Assembly: GCF_000316605.1 (NCBI RefSeq)
Contig: NC_019683.1
Span: 248,001-312,000, forward strand
Source of the DNA: [Leptolyngbya] sp. PCC 7376
GTDB lineage: Bacteria; Cyanobacteriota; Cyanobacteriia; Cyanobacteriales; MRBY01
Direction: 5' to 3'
DNA: 64,000 nucleotides
Below are positions 38,057-46,695 of this stretch, piece by piece. The number at the start of each line of letters is the position of its first letter. The first letter of the stretch is position 1. Under the pieces are notes generated by a model, which was not told where the DNA came from, made no database searches, and saw nothing but the letters and a program-made list of their open reading frames with translations. Both the position numbers and the translations under genes were made by a program.

Positions 38057-38860
38057 TTAATTGGAGAGCACTTCCCGAAATAAATCGTTTAGAGCAATAC
38101 GCATTTCTTCCCTTTCATGCATATCAGGGCGGCCTGGCCCGGTGAAATGACTACCATGCCGTGTGATTTCCGCAGCGATAAAACCATTGATCTCTTTAAT
38201 TGGTGGCCCATAGCCAAGCTCAGAAGATTGTTTTTTCAGAGCTAACAGCTTGCTAATCGCCGGTTTAATGACAGCGGGAGCTACCGTATCAACTAAACTT
38301 TGAAACTCAATTGGTGGCGGCAAATCATAGGCTTCGATGTAACGAATAGCAAGCAGAGGTCGCAATACATAGAAATATTTCTTTAGTCGCGCTTGGCCTC
38401 TGAATAAATAATCTTTAGCATTACCTCTCGCCATATGACTGTAGTGATAGCAGAGAGCCCGCCGATTAGCCGCACGATTTTCTAGATTCCGTAACCTTGC
38501 CGCAAAGACACTAGATTCAAGATATCTAATTGGACTTTTCAACCACTCTAACAATGCACCGTTTGTACGCGAAAACAAATACATTGCTTTGCGTATGTCC
38601 CAACCATTGCAATCAATCTCATCCACAATGGGATATTCAATAACATCTCGCTTCCGTTCCACATCAAACGATAGATACCAATCCACAAGATGGGCATAAA
38701 TAAAGCGCACATCATAATCTGAATCGAGGGAGGCAAAGCCCCAAGCACGACTACCAGATTCACAGGCATAGAGGATTTTGACATTATGTTCAAACTCCGC
38801 TGCCCTTAGACGACGCAAAATCTCTTGCTTTATTTCTGGCTTGATGACATGTTCCATCAC
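38057..38860 (-). CDS. RlaP/COG3541-type nucleotidyltransferase
   Basis: A 267-residue predicted nucleotidyltransferase of the polymerase-beta superfamily. The active-site segment is GSRAWGFASLDSDYDVRF, giving G-S and the D-x-D metal pair. The region that follows (WDIRKAMYLFSRTNGALLEWL and ARGNAKDYLFRGQARLKKYFYVLRPLLA) matches the RlaP group. That group is named for links to RNA-ligase repair operons, although many members stand alone as here. The terminus is His/Glu-rich. The substrate is unknown; RNA end modification is the family-based guess. It is convergent with ols, with a 36-base gap. Confidence 0.88.
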   Translation of the reverse strand: MMEHVIKPEIKQEILRRLRAAEFEHNVKILYACESGSRAWGFASLDSDYDVRFIYAHLVDWYLSFDVERKRDVIEYPIVDEIDCNGWDIRKAMYLFSRTNGALLEWLKSPIRYLESSVFAARLRNLENRAANRRALCYHYSHMARGNAKDYLFRGQARLKKYFYVLRPLLAIRYIEAYDLPPPIEFQSLVDTVAPAVIKPAISKLLALKKQSSELGYGPPIKEINGFIAAEITRHGSHFTGPGRPDMHEREEMRIALNDLFREVLSN

Positions 38861-39191
38861 ACTTCAAATCACCTATCCAAGTTCATCAAAACTAACAGAT
38901 CTTCAATTATGGCGATCGCCAAAAGAAAAGCTTATAGAGATTTCCTAAAGAGAGAGAAGGCATCGGGACTTCAGACTTTACACAAAACCAACTCGGTTAG
39001 CCATCTGTTGCAAGGATCAGATTTAAAAGACTCTTTACAGAGCCTTAAGTCAATAAGCGTGTGGGGAGAGTTCATATCGATAATCGCCTGGATCCTTTGG
39101 GTTGAAAACAGTCTTAATTTTGTCGTTTGAGTCACAGGACATAATCGCTTATGATTAATCCCTTGTTAAGTGATAAGGAAAAGATTTGGAA
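38861..39191. other. Intergenic region between nucleotidyltransferase and purH genes
   Basis: This 331-base spacer contains a short open frame from ATG 38909 to 39130 on the plus strand (73 residues, ending in a hydrophobic stretch). It has no family resemblance and no ribosome-binding site, so I do not call it a gene. A HIP1 site lies at about 38911. The purH promoter should lie in the distal part. Confidence 0.4.
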
Positions 39192-40739
39192 ATGGCACGT
39201 CTGGCTTTATTGAGCGTCTCCGACAAAACTGGAATTGTTGAATTTGCCCGCGCATTAGTCGAGGAATTTGGCTTCGATATCATCAGTAGCGGCGGTACAG
39301 CAAAAGCGCTTAAGGAAGGTGGTGTGCCAGTAGCGAAAGTCAGCGAATACACTGGTTCCCCCGAAATCCTCGGTGGCCGTGTCAAAACCCTCCACCCCAA
39401 AGTTCACGGCGGTATCCTCGCGCGTCAGGATTTCCCAGAACACCTCAAAGATTTAGAGGATAACGATATTCGTCCCCTCAGCCTTGTGGCAGTAAATCTT
39501 TATCCTTTCGAGCAAACCATCGCCAAAGATGGCGTGACTGTCCCCGAAGCAGTAGAACAAATTGATATTGGTGGCCCTGCAATGCTCCGGGCGGCAGCAA
39601 AGAATTTTGGGAGTTTGGCGGTCATTTCTAACCCCAGTTATTACGACGAATATCTTGAAGAATTACGCGCGAATGATGGCAATGCAACCATCGAATTTCG
39701 TCAGCGCATGGCGGGGGAAACTTTTGCGTTAACTTGTGCCTACGACCAAGCAATTTCGAGTTACTTCTCCAGCAGCGTCAATGCCGAAGCCGATTTACCG
39801 AAGCGTTTTGGTATTGGTGGACAGGCAGTTCAAACCCTCCGTTATGGCGAAAATCCCCACCAGAGCGCCACTTGGTATAAAACTGGCACACAAGATAGTG
39901 GTTGGGCTGCTGCTGAAAAAATTCAGGGTAAAGCCCTCAGCTATAACAACCTCGTTGACCTCGAAGCTGCTCGCCGGATTATCGCCGAATTTCCCGATGG
40001 TGACCCGGCAGTGGCAATTCTGAAGCATACAAATCCCTGTGGTGTGGCCGTTGCAGATACGCTGGTCGAAGCCTACGAAAAAGCCTTTGCAGCCGATTCA
40101 ATTTCGGCATTTGGCGGCATTGTTGCCCTCAACAAACCTCTTGACGCGGCAACTGCTGAGGCTATGAGCAAGGTCTTTCTTGAATGTATTGTGGCTCCGG
40201 AATGTACGCCTGAAGCACGGGAAGTGATTGCCAAGAAGAAAAAGCTGCGGGTTCTAACTTTGGCTGATTTGCTGACTGGCCCGACCCAAACAGTGAAGGC
40301 GATCGCCGGTGGATTTTTAGCGCAGGATGCCGATACTCAAATTGAAGCTCCTAAGGATTGGAAATGTGTCACAAGCAAACTGCCTAGTCCTGAGGATTTA
40401 GAAGAATTGTTCTTTGCGTGGAAGCTCTGTAAGCACGTGAAATCTAACGCGATTTTAGTGTCGAAGGATCGCACAACTGTCGGTGTGGGTGCGGGTCAGA
40501 TGAATCGAGTAGGTGCTGCGAAGATTGCCTTTGAACAGGCAGGCGAAAAAGCGAAAGGTGCTTATCTAGCCAGTGATGCATTCTTCCCCTTTGATGATTC
40601 TGTTCGTAGTGCCGCTGAAGTGGGCATTAAGGCGATCGTGCAGCCCGGTGGCTCTATTCGTGATGAGGATTCGATTAAGGCAGCTAATGAACTCGGCATC
40701 ATTATGATGTTCACTGGTTCCCGCCATTTCCTCCACTAA
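39192..40739 (+). CDS. purH: AICAR transformylase / IMP cyclohydrolase
   Basis: A bifunctional purine enzyme of 515 residues that performs the last two steps to IMP. The N-terminal cyclohydrolase domain has LLSVSDKTGI, SSGGTAKAL, TGSPEILGGRVKTLHPKVHGGIL and the VNLYPFEQT block. The C-terminal transformylase has LRYGENPHQSA, the GKALSYNNLVDLEAA segment, AILKHTNPCGVA and the ending SDAFFPFDDSVR with IMMFTGSRHFLH. TTG 39186 is in frame, but ATG 39192 is preceded by AAGGAAAAG, which decides the start. Confidence 0.98.
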   Translation: MARLALLSVSDKTGIVEFARALVEEFGFDIISSGGTAKALKEGGVPVAKVSEYTGSPEILGGRVKTLHPKVHGGILARQDFPEHLKDLEDNDIRPLSLVAVNLYPFEQTIAKDGVTVPEAVEQIDIGGPAMLRAAAKNFGSLAVISNPSYYDEYLEELRANDGNATIEFRQRMAGETFALTCAYDQAISSYFSSSVNAEADLPKRFGIGGQAVQTLRYGENPHQSATWYKTGTQDSGWAAAEKIQGKALSYNNLVDLEAARRIIAEFPDGDPAVAILKHTNPCGVAVADTLVEAYEKAFAADSISAFGGIVALNKPLDAATAEAMSKVFLECIVAPECTPEAREVIAKKKKLRVLTLADLLTGPTQTVKAIAGGFLAQDADTQIEAPKDWKCVTSKLPSPEDLEELFFAWKLCKHVKSNAILVSKDRTTVGVGAGQMNRVGAAKIAFEQAGEKAKGAYLASDAFFPFDDSVRSAAEVGIKAIVQPGGSIRDEDSIKAANELGIIMMFTGSRHFLH

Positions 40740-40760
40740 TTCACAAGCTACAGAAAATTT

Positions 40761-40850
40761 TGTAGGGTGCGTTAATGAAATGTAACGCGCCTTTTTTCTT
40801 GTTTATATTCTTAATTAAATGTGCGTTACATTTCATTAACGCACCCTACA
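40761..40850. repeat. 28-bp perfect inverted repeat, MITE/REP-like
   Basis: The 28 bases at 40761-40788 (beginning TGTAGGGTGCG) are repeated exactly in inverted form at 40823-40850, with a 34-base centre. The arm resembles the GTAGGGTGCGTTA family of cyanobacterial intergenic repeats. It could also terminate purH and the convergent toxin gene, as it lies between them. It marks the edge of the NACHT island. Confidence 0.8.
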
Positions 40851-40863
40851 TTTTGATGATATT

Positions 40864-41205
40864 TTAATCAGGTTTAGATGGTAGTAGTGGTTCGATATTC
40901 CTGAGAAGTTGAGGCAAATCTTCGGTGACAACCTTCCATACTTCTTGTAAATTCACATTGTCATATTCATGGACAACCATATCGCGCATTCCTGCAATCT
41001 CTCGCCACGGAATCTGATTGTTTTTGGTTCTAAATGCTGGAGATAGACGCTTCGTTGCTTCACCAATAATGATAATCCGGCGTAGGATCGCATCCTGTTT
41101 TTCTACATTATCTCTCAGAGCATCTCGGTCAAGATCTTCACAGTAACTCAAGATTAGTTGAGCAGAGTCATAAATATCGATTAGAGATTCAGCATCACGC
41201 AACAT
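40864..41205 (-). CDS. hepT: HepT-type HEPN ribonuclease toxin (DUF86)
   Basis: A 113-residue HEPN-domain protein of the HepT/DUF86 family. The RNase motif RX4HXY is present as RDMVVHEY (about residues 73-80). In characterised pairs HepT cleaves RNA and is silenced when its partner MntA adds AMP groups to the motif Tyr; cyanobacterial examples are known. The start codon lies 11 bases inside the end of the mntA gene, giving overlap and translational coupling. The MNT-then-HEPN gene order is usual for this module. Confidence 0.93.
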   Translation of the reverse strand: MLRDAESLIDIYDSAQLILSYCEDLDRDALRDNVEKQDAILRRIIIIGEATKRLSPAFRTKNNQIPWREIAGMRDMVVHEYDNVNLQEVWKVVTEDLPQLLRNIEPLLPSKPD

Positions 41206-41545
41206 AAATCACCTCAGCAGATTCGAGAATATTTTTTTTTCGTAGCCAATTCCTACTATTTTCGATTCCTTTTTTACTAATAAGATCAACTGGTCGTTGA
41301 ATAAGTTCAGCTAATTCTTCCTTCATATCGAATCGCTCAAATAAACCATAGTTTGATTCAGATTGAAACAGTACTAAAAAATCAATATCGCTTTCATCGT
41401 TAAAGTCATTCCGAAGAATTGAGCCAAACAATGATAATTCTGCGACCTGCCAACGGTGACAAAACTCATACAGTTGCTCTGGAGTGAGTTGGAGGCGGTG
41501 ATAAATTTTAGGTTTTATTTCTATTGTCTGAGTGGATTGATTCAT
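41195..41545 (-). CDS. mntA: MntA-type nucleotidyltransferase antitoxin
   Basis: A 116-residue minimal nucleotidyltransferase. The active site fits GSX10DXD: GSILRNDFNDESDID, with G-S and D-x-D intact, so it should be catalytic. It neutralises HepT by AMPylation in the known systems. The C-terminal half (ELIQRPVDLISKKGIENSRNWLRKK) is typical. Its ATG shares one base with the stop of the NACHT gene (TAATG), and its own end overlaps hepT, so all three genes read as one coupled operon. Confidence 0.93.
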   Translation of the reverse strand: MNQSTQTIEIKPKIYHRLQLTPEQLYEFCHRWQVAELSLFGSILRNDFNDESDIDFLVLFQSESNYGLFERFDMKEELAELIQRPVDLISKKGIENSRNWLRKKNILESAEVIYVA

Positions 41546-44500
41546 TAAGATTTATCCTCAGCGACAGATTTTAGTTTTTCGAGCTGTTTAGTAGCATAAT
41601 CTCGAACTTGCTCATCCGGATCATTCTGAATACGCTCTATAAAAATTGGAGTTAGATCTACTTTCTGTTCATATTTGTTAAGTAGAATCTCTAAAATATT
41701 AGTTCTGATGTTATGTGAATAGTAGTAGCCATTGCCAGGATCGCGATGGAATGTATCGGTAAGGAGTAAAGATTTGAGAAAATCGAATAACCATAGCTCA
41801 CTATGCTGAGATAAACCTAATATTCTGACAGCCGAACTTCTAATGCCTTGATGAGGGCTATTTTGTGCATGAAACTTGAGAATTGAGTCAACATCAAATA
41901 AGTTATTTCGTTTGTATGCTAGGTATCGAAGAAAATTTTCCTGTAATTCAGGTAATACATCAAATGAAGATAGATAATGTAAAGCCTTTTCATCTAGAAA
42001 CTTTAAGATGTCTACTCTTATATTATCCGAATAAATTATACGTTCCCAAAATTCATTATTTGTGTCGATAGGTAAGCTATTAAACTCTTCTTCTAACATC
42101 TTGATGATTATCTTGATCGATTCAAGATCATTTATTCCATACCAAGTTAAGTGATAGCCTACAACTTCTTCTATAAAATAATCATCTCTTCTTGTTTTTA
42201 TTTGTACTTTCAACCAGCTCAAAAGTTTTTCTTTATTATCGGATAAATAAACAAGAAAATTGACAATTTCGTGATAGAGACCCTTACAATCTAAATCAAG
42301 AAGGCTTTCTAAATAACTGACTAGCGATTGTTTATCAAGCCATAACTGATCCAAATATCTCAACAGTTTTATTTGAGTCTGTATTTTTTGAGTGATTATT
42401 ACTCCACCAAAATTTTTGTCCGGGCAATATTTCTCTTGATTCTGAACAGTTGGAAGGACATCTTTTACTTTACTCAAGAGTACGTCAGATAGCTCTTTGG
42501 GATTCGATAATCGATGACTGATTTCAATGAAGCAATCGAGAGCCAAGAAAACATTCTGTTCTTTTCCAGATTCATCATCAAGACTCAACAAATAGAAAAT
42601 GACCTTTTTTACAAAGCTCGGATAAATATTTCCAGAAATCAGAAGTAAAACTTCTCGCCATGATTCATCACACCAATGCTCTCCAAAAGTTGCTTTCTTA
42701 AATGCATCAAAACTTAAATCTTGAGCTTCTTTAAAACGGTATAGAAATGATTCAGCTACAAAATACTCTAAAAATGTTCGATGAACAAAAGCATAATTAT
42801 TAGCACCTAGGTCACACAGAATAAAATTACGATTACGCAACTGATCTAGCATTATTCCAGCAACTTTTTTCGGATTTTGAATATCTAGCTCTTTGAGACT
42901 ATTCCTTAAAATCTTTTTTAACTCTTTTGCGCTAATGACATTTCCCTTTAGCCCGTCTTTACTCGACTGCATATAGTCCGCTACTCGTCGCAGGATAGCT
43001 TGTTTCTCACTAACATCAATCGTTCTTGGATCAAGATTTTGATCAATTAGATTTCGTTCGATATCCCACTGATGCAATAACACTTCCGATGCCCGTTCAT
43101 AAAGCCTTGCCCTATCCCGTGGTAGCTCCTGATGTCGATTGAGGATTGCCATCATAGTCAATAACAACGGATTTACCGCCAACTGTTTAATGGCTTTTGA
43201 ATCAGTCACAGCCTTCTTCAAACGAGCTTCCTTCTGCTCACGCAACTTTTGCTCTGTACCATCCCCTCCAAAAGTCAGTTCATGCCACCGCTCAATAAAC
43301 GTTGTGACCTGTTCATTCTCAAAATCCTGCAGCATAAAATGTTGAAACTCTGCATCCCTGAGTCGTTGAGCTTTGTAGCCGAGCCACCGCGATGTCACCA
43401 CTACCCGCACTGGGGGATAATCGTTCGTGAAGCCATGAATATCGTTAATCACTTCTTCCCGGAGCTGTGAATCAAAAACTTCATCCACCCCATCAAACAG
43501 CGCGAGAACATTGCCTTCCCGGAGCTTTTCGTCCAAATCCAATTGGTTAAGCTTCGTGACTACATTTCCCTGATGTAGAAATTCGAGAAAACTATTACAT
43601 TTTCCTGCTGCCTTATCCCGTGCATAAAGTCGCAGTTCAATTAGTAACGGTAAAGGATGCGCTGGCAACTCCCGTAGCGGTTTCTCTGCCCAATCCAATG
43701 CTAAATATTGCAGTAAAGTTGATTTCCCCGACCCCGGATCACCGAGAATTACAACATAATTTTTGTCCGGCTCCTGTAACATCTCCAACACCGAGCGCGG
43801 CGACTGACTCACATACCGACGGCGGGATTCCTCTAGATGATATTTTTCCAGTTCGATATCATCAATTTCTCCCCGTTCCCGTAATTCTTTGAGACGATCC
43901 TTCGGGATATCAAATACCTGTGGCAAAAACTCCTGACATTCCCGTACAGTTTGGGGGACAAAGATCTTCCAGAGTCGTAAGCCGTTGTAAGCAGAACTTG
44001 ACGAATCTAAAGAATCTAGTTTGAGGTTGCCGTATTGCTCCTGTATCGTTTCCGCGTATTTTGCGAGATTAAAATCCGGTTGAATGCCTGCGAGATTGGC
44101 AGTGTTGGCGGCAATTTGTTCAAGATTTTGCGCAGAAAAGATTTCTCGCAATTCCGACGAATTTTTCAGTAAAATTTTGACCGCTCGAATATAACCTTTG
44201 CTGATTTGCCCCCAATCAAATGCATCCGGTAAGTAAGGTGAATCAAGCTCTTTCCAAACCTTAATCAGCTCTCTGGCGGGAATACTACGACATTCTTCCT
44301 GAAACGCTAATCCCAATGTTGCCGCGATTCGTTCATCCTGCACAAACTTTTTCAGAGGTTGCTTAAACTCTTTGATTTGCGCGGGTTGAAACTGATTAAA
44401 TTCCAGCTCTTCCTCTACCAGCTTCAGAAATTCTTTTAGCGCCAGACCATAGGCTTTCTTCAGATCATCCGGCTTTAATCCTTCGACTAAATCCCCCAGA

Positions 44501-44622
44501 CAATCCTTGAAAAAATCTGTGACGTACTCTTCCAGCGCACCTTTTGCCAGTTCTTCTAAAATTGGCCTGGCGATCGCCCCACCGACCTGTGCTGCTCCCC
44601 AGACAACTAACCAATCAATCAT
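41545..44622 (-). CDS. NACHT-domain STAND NTPase with C-terminal helical repeats
   Basis: A 1025-residue NLR-like protein. The N-terminal 230 residues are mostly helical and match no effector that I recognise. The NACHT core has Walker A GDPGSGKST (Lys near 300), Walker B-type LALFDGVDEV (near 377), VVVTSRWLGY, the NPLLLTMMAILN sensor and FVHRTFLEYFVAESF. From about 690 onward come HEAT-like helical repeats (for example GIRSSAVRILGLSQHSE and DPDEQVRDYATKQLEKL), the likely sensing part. Bacterial NACHT proteins of this plan include anti-phage defence proteins. The first codon in frame is TTG 44625; ATG 44622 is preferred. The only HIP1 site is at its 5' end. Confidence 0.93.
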   Translation of the reverse strand: MIDWLVVWGAAQVGGAIARPILEELAKGALEEYVTDFFKDCLGDLVEGLKPDDLKKAYGLALKEFLKLVEEELEFNQFQPAQIKEFKQPLKKFVQDERIAATLGLAFQEECRSIPARELIKVWKELDSPYLPDAFDWGQISKGYIRAVKILLKNSSELREIFSAQNLEQIAANTANLAGIQPDFNLAKYAETIQEQYGNLKLDSLDSSSSAYNGLRLWKIFVPQTVRECQEFLPQVFDIPKDRLKELRERGEIDDIELEKYHLEESRRRYVSQSPRSVLEMLQEPDKNYVVILGDPGSGKSTLLQYLALDWAEKPLRELPAHPLPLLIELRLYARDKAAGKCNSFLEFLHQGNVVTKLNQLDLDEKLREGNVLALFDGVDEVFDSQLREEVINDIHGFTNDYPPVRVVVTSRWLGYKAQRLRDAEFQHFMLQDFENEQVTTFIERWHELTFGGDGTEQKLREQKEARLKKAVTDSKAIKQLAVNPLLLTMMAILNRHQELPRDRARLYERASEVLLHQWDIERNLIDQNLDPRTIDVSEKQAILRRVADYMQSSKDGLKGNVISAKELKKILRNSLKELDIQNPKKVAGIMLDQLRNRNFILCDLGANNYAFVHRTFLEYFVAESFLYRFKEAQDLSFDAFKKATFGEHWCDESWREVLLLISGNIYPSFVKKVIFYLLSLDDESGKEQNVFLALDCFIEISHRLSNPKELSDVLLSKVKDVLPTVQNQEKYCPDKNFGGVIITQKIQTQIKLLRYLDQLWLDKQSLVSYLESLLDLDCKGLYHEIVNFLVYLSDNKEKLLSWLKVQIKTRRDDYFIEEVVGYHLTWYGINDLESIKIIIKMLEEEFNSLPIDTNNEFWERIIYSDNIRVDILKFLDEKALHYLSSFDVLPELQENFLRYLAYKRNNLFDVDSILKFHAQNSPHQGIRSSAVRILGLSQHSELWLFDFLKSLLLTDTFHRDPGNGYYYSHNIRTNILEILLNKYEQKVDLTPIFIERIQNDPDEQVRDYATKQLEKLKSVAEDKS

Positions 44623-44788
44623 CAATTAATCCAAGCTTGTCTCACGCCACTTTAATTATGACGAACCTTTTGGGATTTTTCGCACTAAGCCATAATTACG
44701 CCATCACAAAATTCCCAGCCTGAGAACGGAAGGGTTTGGCTGGATGATCGATTTCACTTTGGCAATAAAATAACGCGCGATGCGTTTG

Positions 44789-45532
44789 CTAAACCGCCAA
44801 AAATTGTTGAATAACTTCTTGGCTCAACTCAGCAGTACTACCAGATGCAACAATGCCCCCTTTCTGCATTGCATAATATCGATCAGCTTGACGGACAAAA
44901 TGTAAATGCTGCTCGACTAGTAAAACCGAAATACCTGTGGTTTCAATAATTCTTTTGACTGCCGCTTCAATCTCTAAAATAATTGAAGGCTGAATACCTT
45001 CAGTCGGTTCGTCCAAAACCAATAAACGAGGCTTACCCATCAAAGCACGGGCGATCGCCAACTGCTGCTGTTGACCACCACTTAAATCGCCACCCATACG
45101 AGATAGCATTGTTTTAAGAACGGGAAACAGATCAAAAATTTCCTGAGGTATTTTATCGCCTCTCTTTCTACCTTTAGGACGTGCCTCTAAACCTAGTAAT
45201 AAATTATCTTCGACAGAAACCCGAGGAATAATTTCTCTCCCTTGAGGCACATAACCAATCCCCAACTTTGCCCGACGATCTGGCGATAACTTCGTAATAG
45301 TTTTATCGGAAAAAGAAATCTCACCAGTACGCGGTTTGAGCAAACCCATTACCGTCTTTAGAAGCGTCGTTTTACCCACACCATTACGGCCAATCAGACA
45401 AACCATTTGACCTGTGGGAATACTCATATCTACATTACGTAAAATATGACTTTCCCCATAATAGACATTAAGATTCGATATTCTTAATGCCAGATTAACC
45501 CCTTGCTGTTTGTGAAATTCTTCTTTATGCAT
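44789..45532 (-). CDS. urtE: Urea ABC transporter ATPase UrtE
   Basis: A 247-residue LivF-like ATPase of the branched-chain/urea ABC family. Walker A GRNGVGKTT, the Q-loop YVPQGREIIPRVSVEDNL, the signature LSGGQQQQLAIARAL and Walker B LLVLDEPTEGIQP are intact. The TEGIQPSIILEIE segment is typical of UrtE. With UrtD it powers high-affinity urea uptake. Its ATG lies two bases after the urtD stop codon, so they are coupled. It is the last gene of the urt run. Confidence 0.96.
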   Translation of the reverse strand: MHKEEFHKQQGVNLALRISNLNVYYGESHILRNVDMSIPTGQMVCLIGRNGVGKTTLLKTVMGLLKPRTGEISFSDKTITKLSPDRRAKLGIGYVPQGREIIPRVSVEDNLLLGLEARPKGRKRGDKIPQEIFDLFPVLKTMLSRMGGDLSGGQQQQLAIARALMGKPRLLVLDEPTEGIQPSIILEIEAAVKRIIETTGISVLLVEQHLHFVRQADRYYAMQKGGIVASGSTAELSQEVIQQFLAV

Positions 45533-45534
45533 CT

Positions 45535-46659
45535 CTAATTACTATATTTAGTTTCGATTTCAGTTTCTATCTGGTCAATAGTTTCTTTGGGCAAAGCTAG
45601 TAATTGTAAAAGCCTTTGATAAACCATCAGCTCATCTTTATTAATTTCATTTGACCTGATAATTTCATAGCTCAGTTTTAAGACTTTTTCCTTTTCACCC
45701 AAATTTTGTAATTTAGGAACAAGTTCATCTAGAGGAATCTTTCGAGCCAAATAATTTTGCAGTTCTTTTTGAAGGCTGAAACGGTGCTCTTCACTCGTTG
45801 CAAATTCTTGACTCAAATTAGATAAAATCACATCTAATTGTTCAGGCGCAAAATTATTATCAGCCCAAGCCATAGACGCTGCAATGCGTAGAATATTCAT
45901 CTGTTCGGCTGTAATTGAAGGCGCTTCCCCTAAATAAACTTCAATCACCCGAGGATCATTTTGCACCTCATCCATCGTGCCTTCACACAGTACGGAACCT
46001 TGGTGTAAGACCGTGACTTGATCATTGGCAATTTGGCGGACAAATTCCATATCATGCTCAATTGCAATGATGGAATGACTCTCAGCTAAAGCCAAAAGCA
46101 AAGCACCAACATTTTCTGTTTCCTCATCGGTTAGACCAGCAGCAGGTTCATCCACCAACAATAAATCAGGAGACTGAGCGACTAACATGCCAATCTCCAA
46201 GCGCTGCTTTTCACCATGAGATAGCAAAGAAGCGGCCAAATCAGCCTTTGCTTCCAAGCCAATGGTTTCAATAAGTCCTACAACTGTCCTCGTTTCGGCA
46301 GATTTAGGAGGACTAAATAAAGTTGACAACACATTTTTATTGCGATTACAAACCAAGTCTAAATTTTCTCGAACAGTCAGATTCAGATAGACTCTGGGGG
46401 TTTGAAATTTACGCCCAATTCCTAACCTTGCAATTTTAAACTCAGGAATTTTTTTGAGGTTTTTGCCTTTAAAGAAAACATTCCCTTCTGTTGGCTGAAC
46501 TTTTCCTGTAATTACATCAAGAAAAGTCGTTTTCCCAGCTCCATTAGGGCCAATGATGACGCGCAGCTCTCCAGTTTTCATACTGAAGTTCAAATTATTT
46601 AAAGCTTTAAAGCCATCAAAACTGACACTTAAGTCTTTTATCTCTAAAATCTTGTCCAT
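45535..46659 (-). CDS. urtD: Urea ABC transporter ATPase UrtD fused to a TerB-like domain
   Basis: Residues 1-246 form a complete UrtD ATPase with Walker A GPNGAGKT at 37-44, signature LSHGEKQRLEIG and Walker B DLLLVDEPAAGLTDEE. A 125-residue helical extension follows. It has two repeats of the TerB kind: ASMAWADNNFAPEQLDVIL and YEIIRSNEINKDELMVYQRLLQLLALP, with acidic residues at the positions where TerB binds metal. UrtD is normally about 250 residues, so this is a real fusion with no frame break between the parts. ATG 46659 is preceded by GAAGGA, which favours it over TTG 46689. Confidence 0.9.
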   Translation of the reverse strand: MDKILEIKDLSVSFDGFKALNNLNFSMKTGELRVIIGPNGAGKTTFLDVITGKVQPTEGNVFFKGKNLKKIPEFKIARLGIGRKFQTPRVYLNLTVRENLDLVCNRNKNVLSTLFSPPKSAETRTVVGLIETIGLEAKADLAASLLSHGEKQRLEIGMLVAQSPDLLLVDEPAAGLTDEETENVGALLLALAESHSIIAIEHDMEFVRQIANDQVTVLHQGSVLCEGTMDEVQNDPRVIEVYLGEAPSITAEQMNILRIAASMAWADNNFAPEQLDVILSNLSQEFATSEEHRFSLQKELQNYLARKIPLDELVPKLQNLGEKEKVLKLSYEIIRSNEINKDELMVYQRLLQLLALPKETIDQIETEIETKYSN

Positions 46660-46695
46660 TATCAATCCTTCATCACTAGCCATCAACAACGATAT

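Noticed and set aside
38909-39130. Small plus-strand frame of 73 codons between the nucleotidyltransferase and purH genes
   Set aside because: It has no ribosome-binding site, no family resemblance, and overlaps where the purH promoter is expected.
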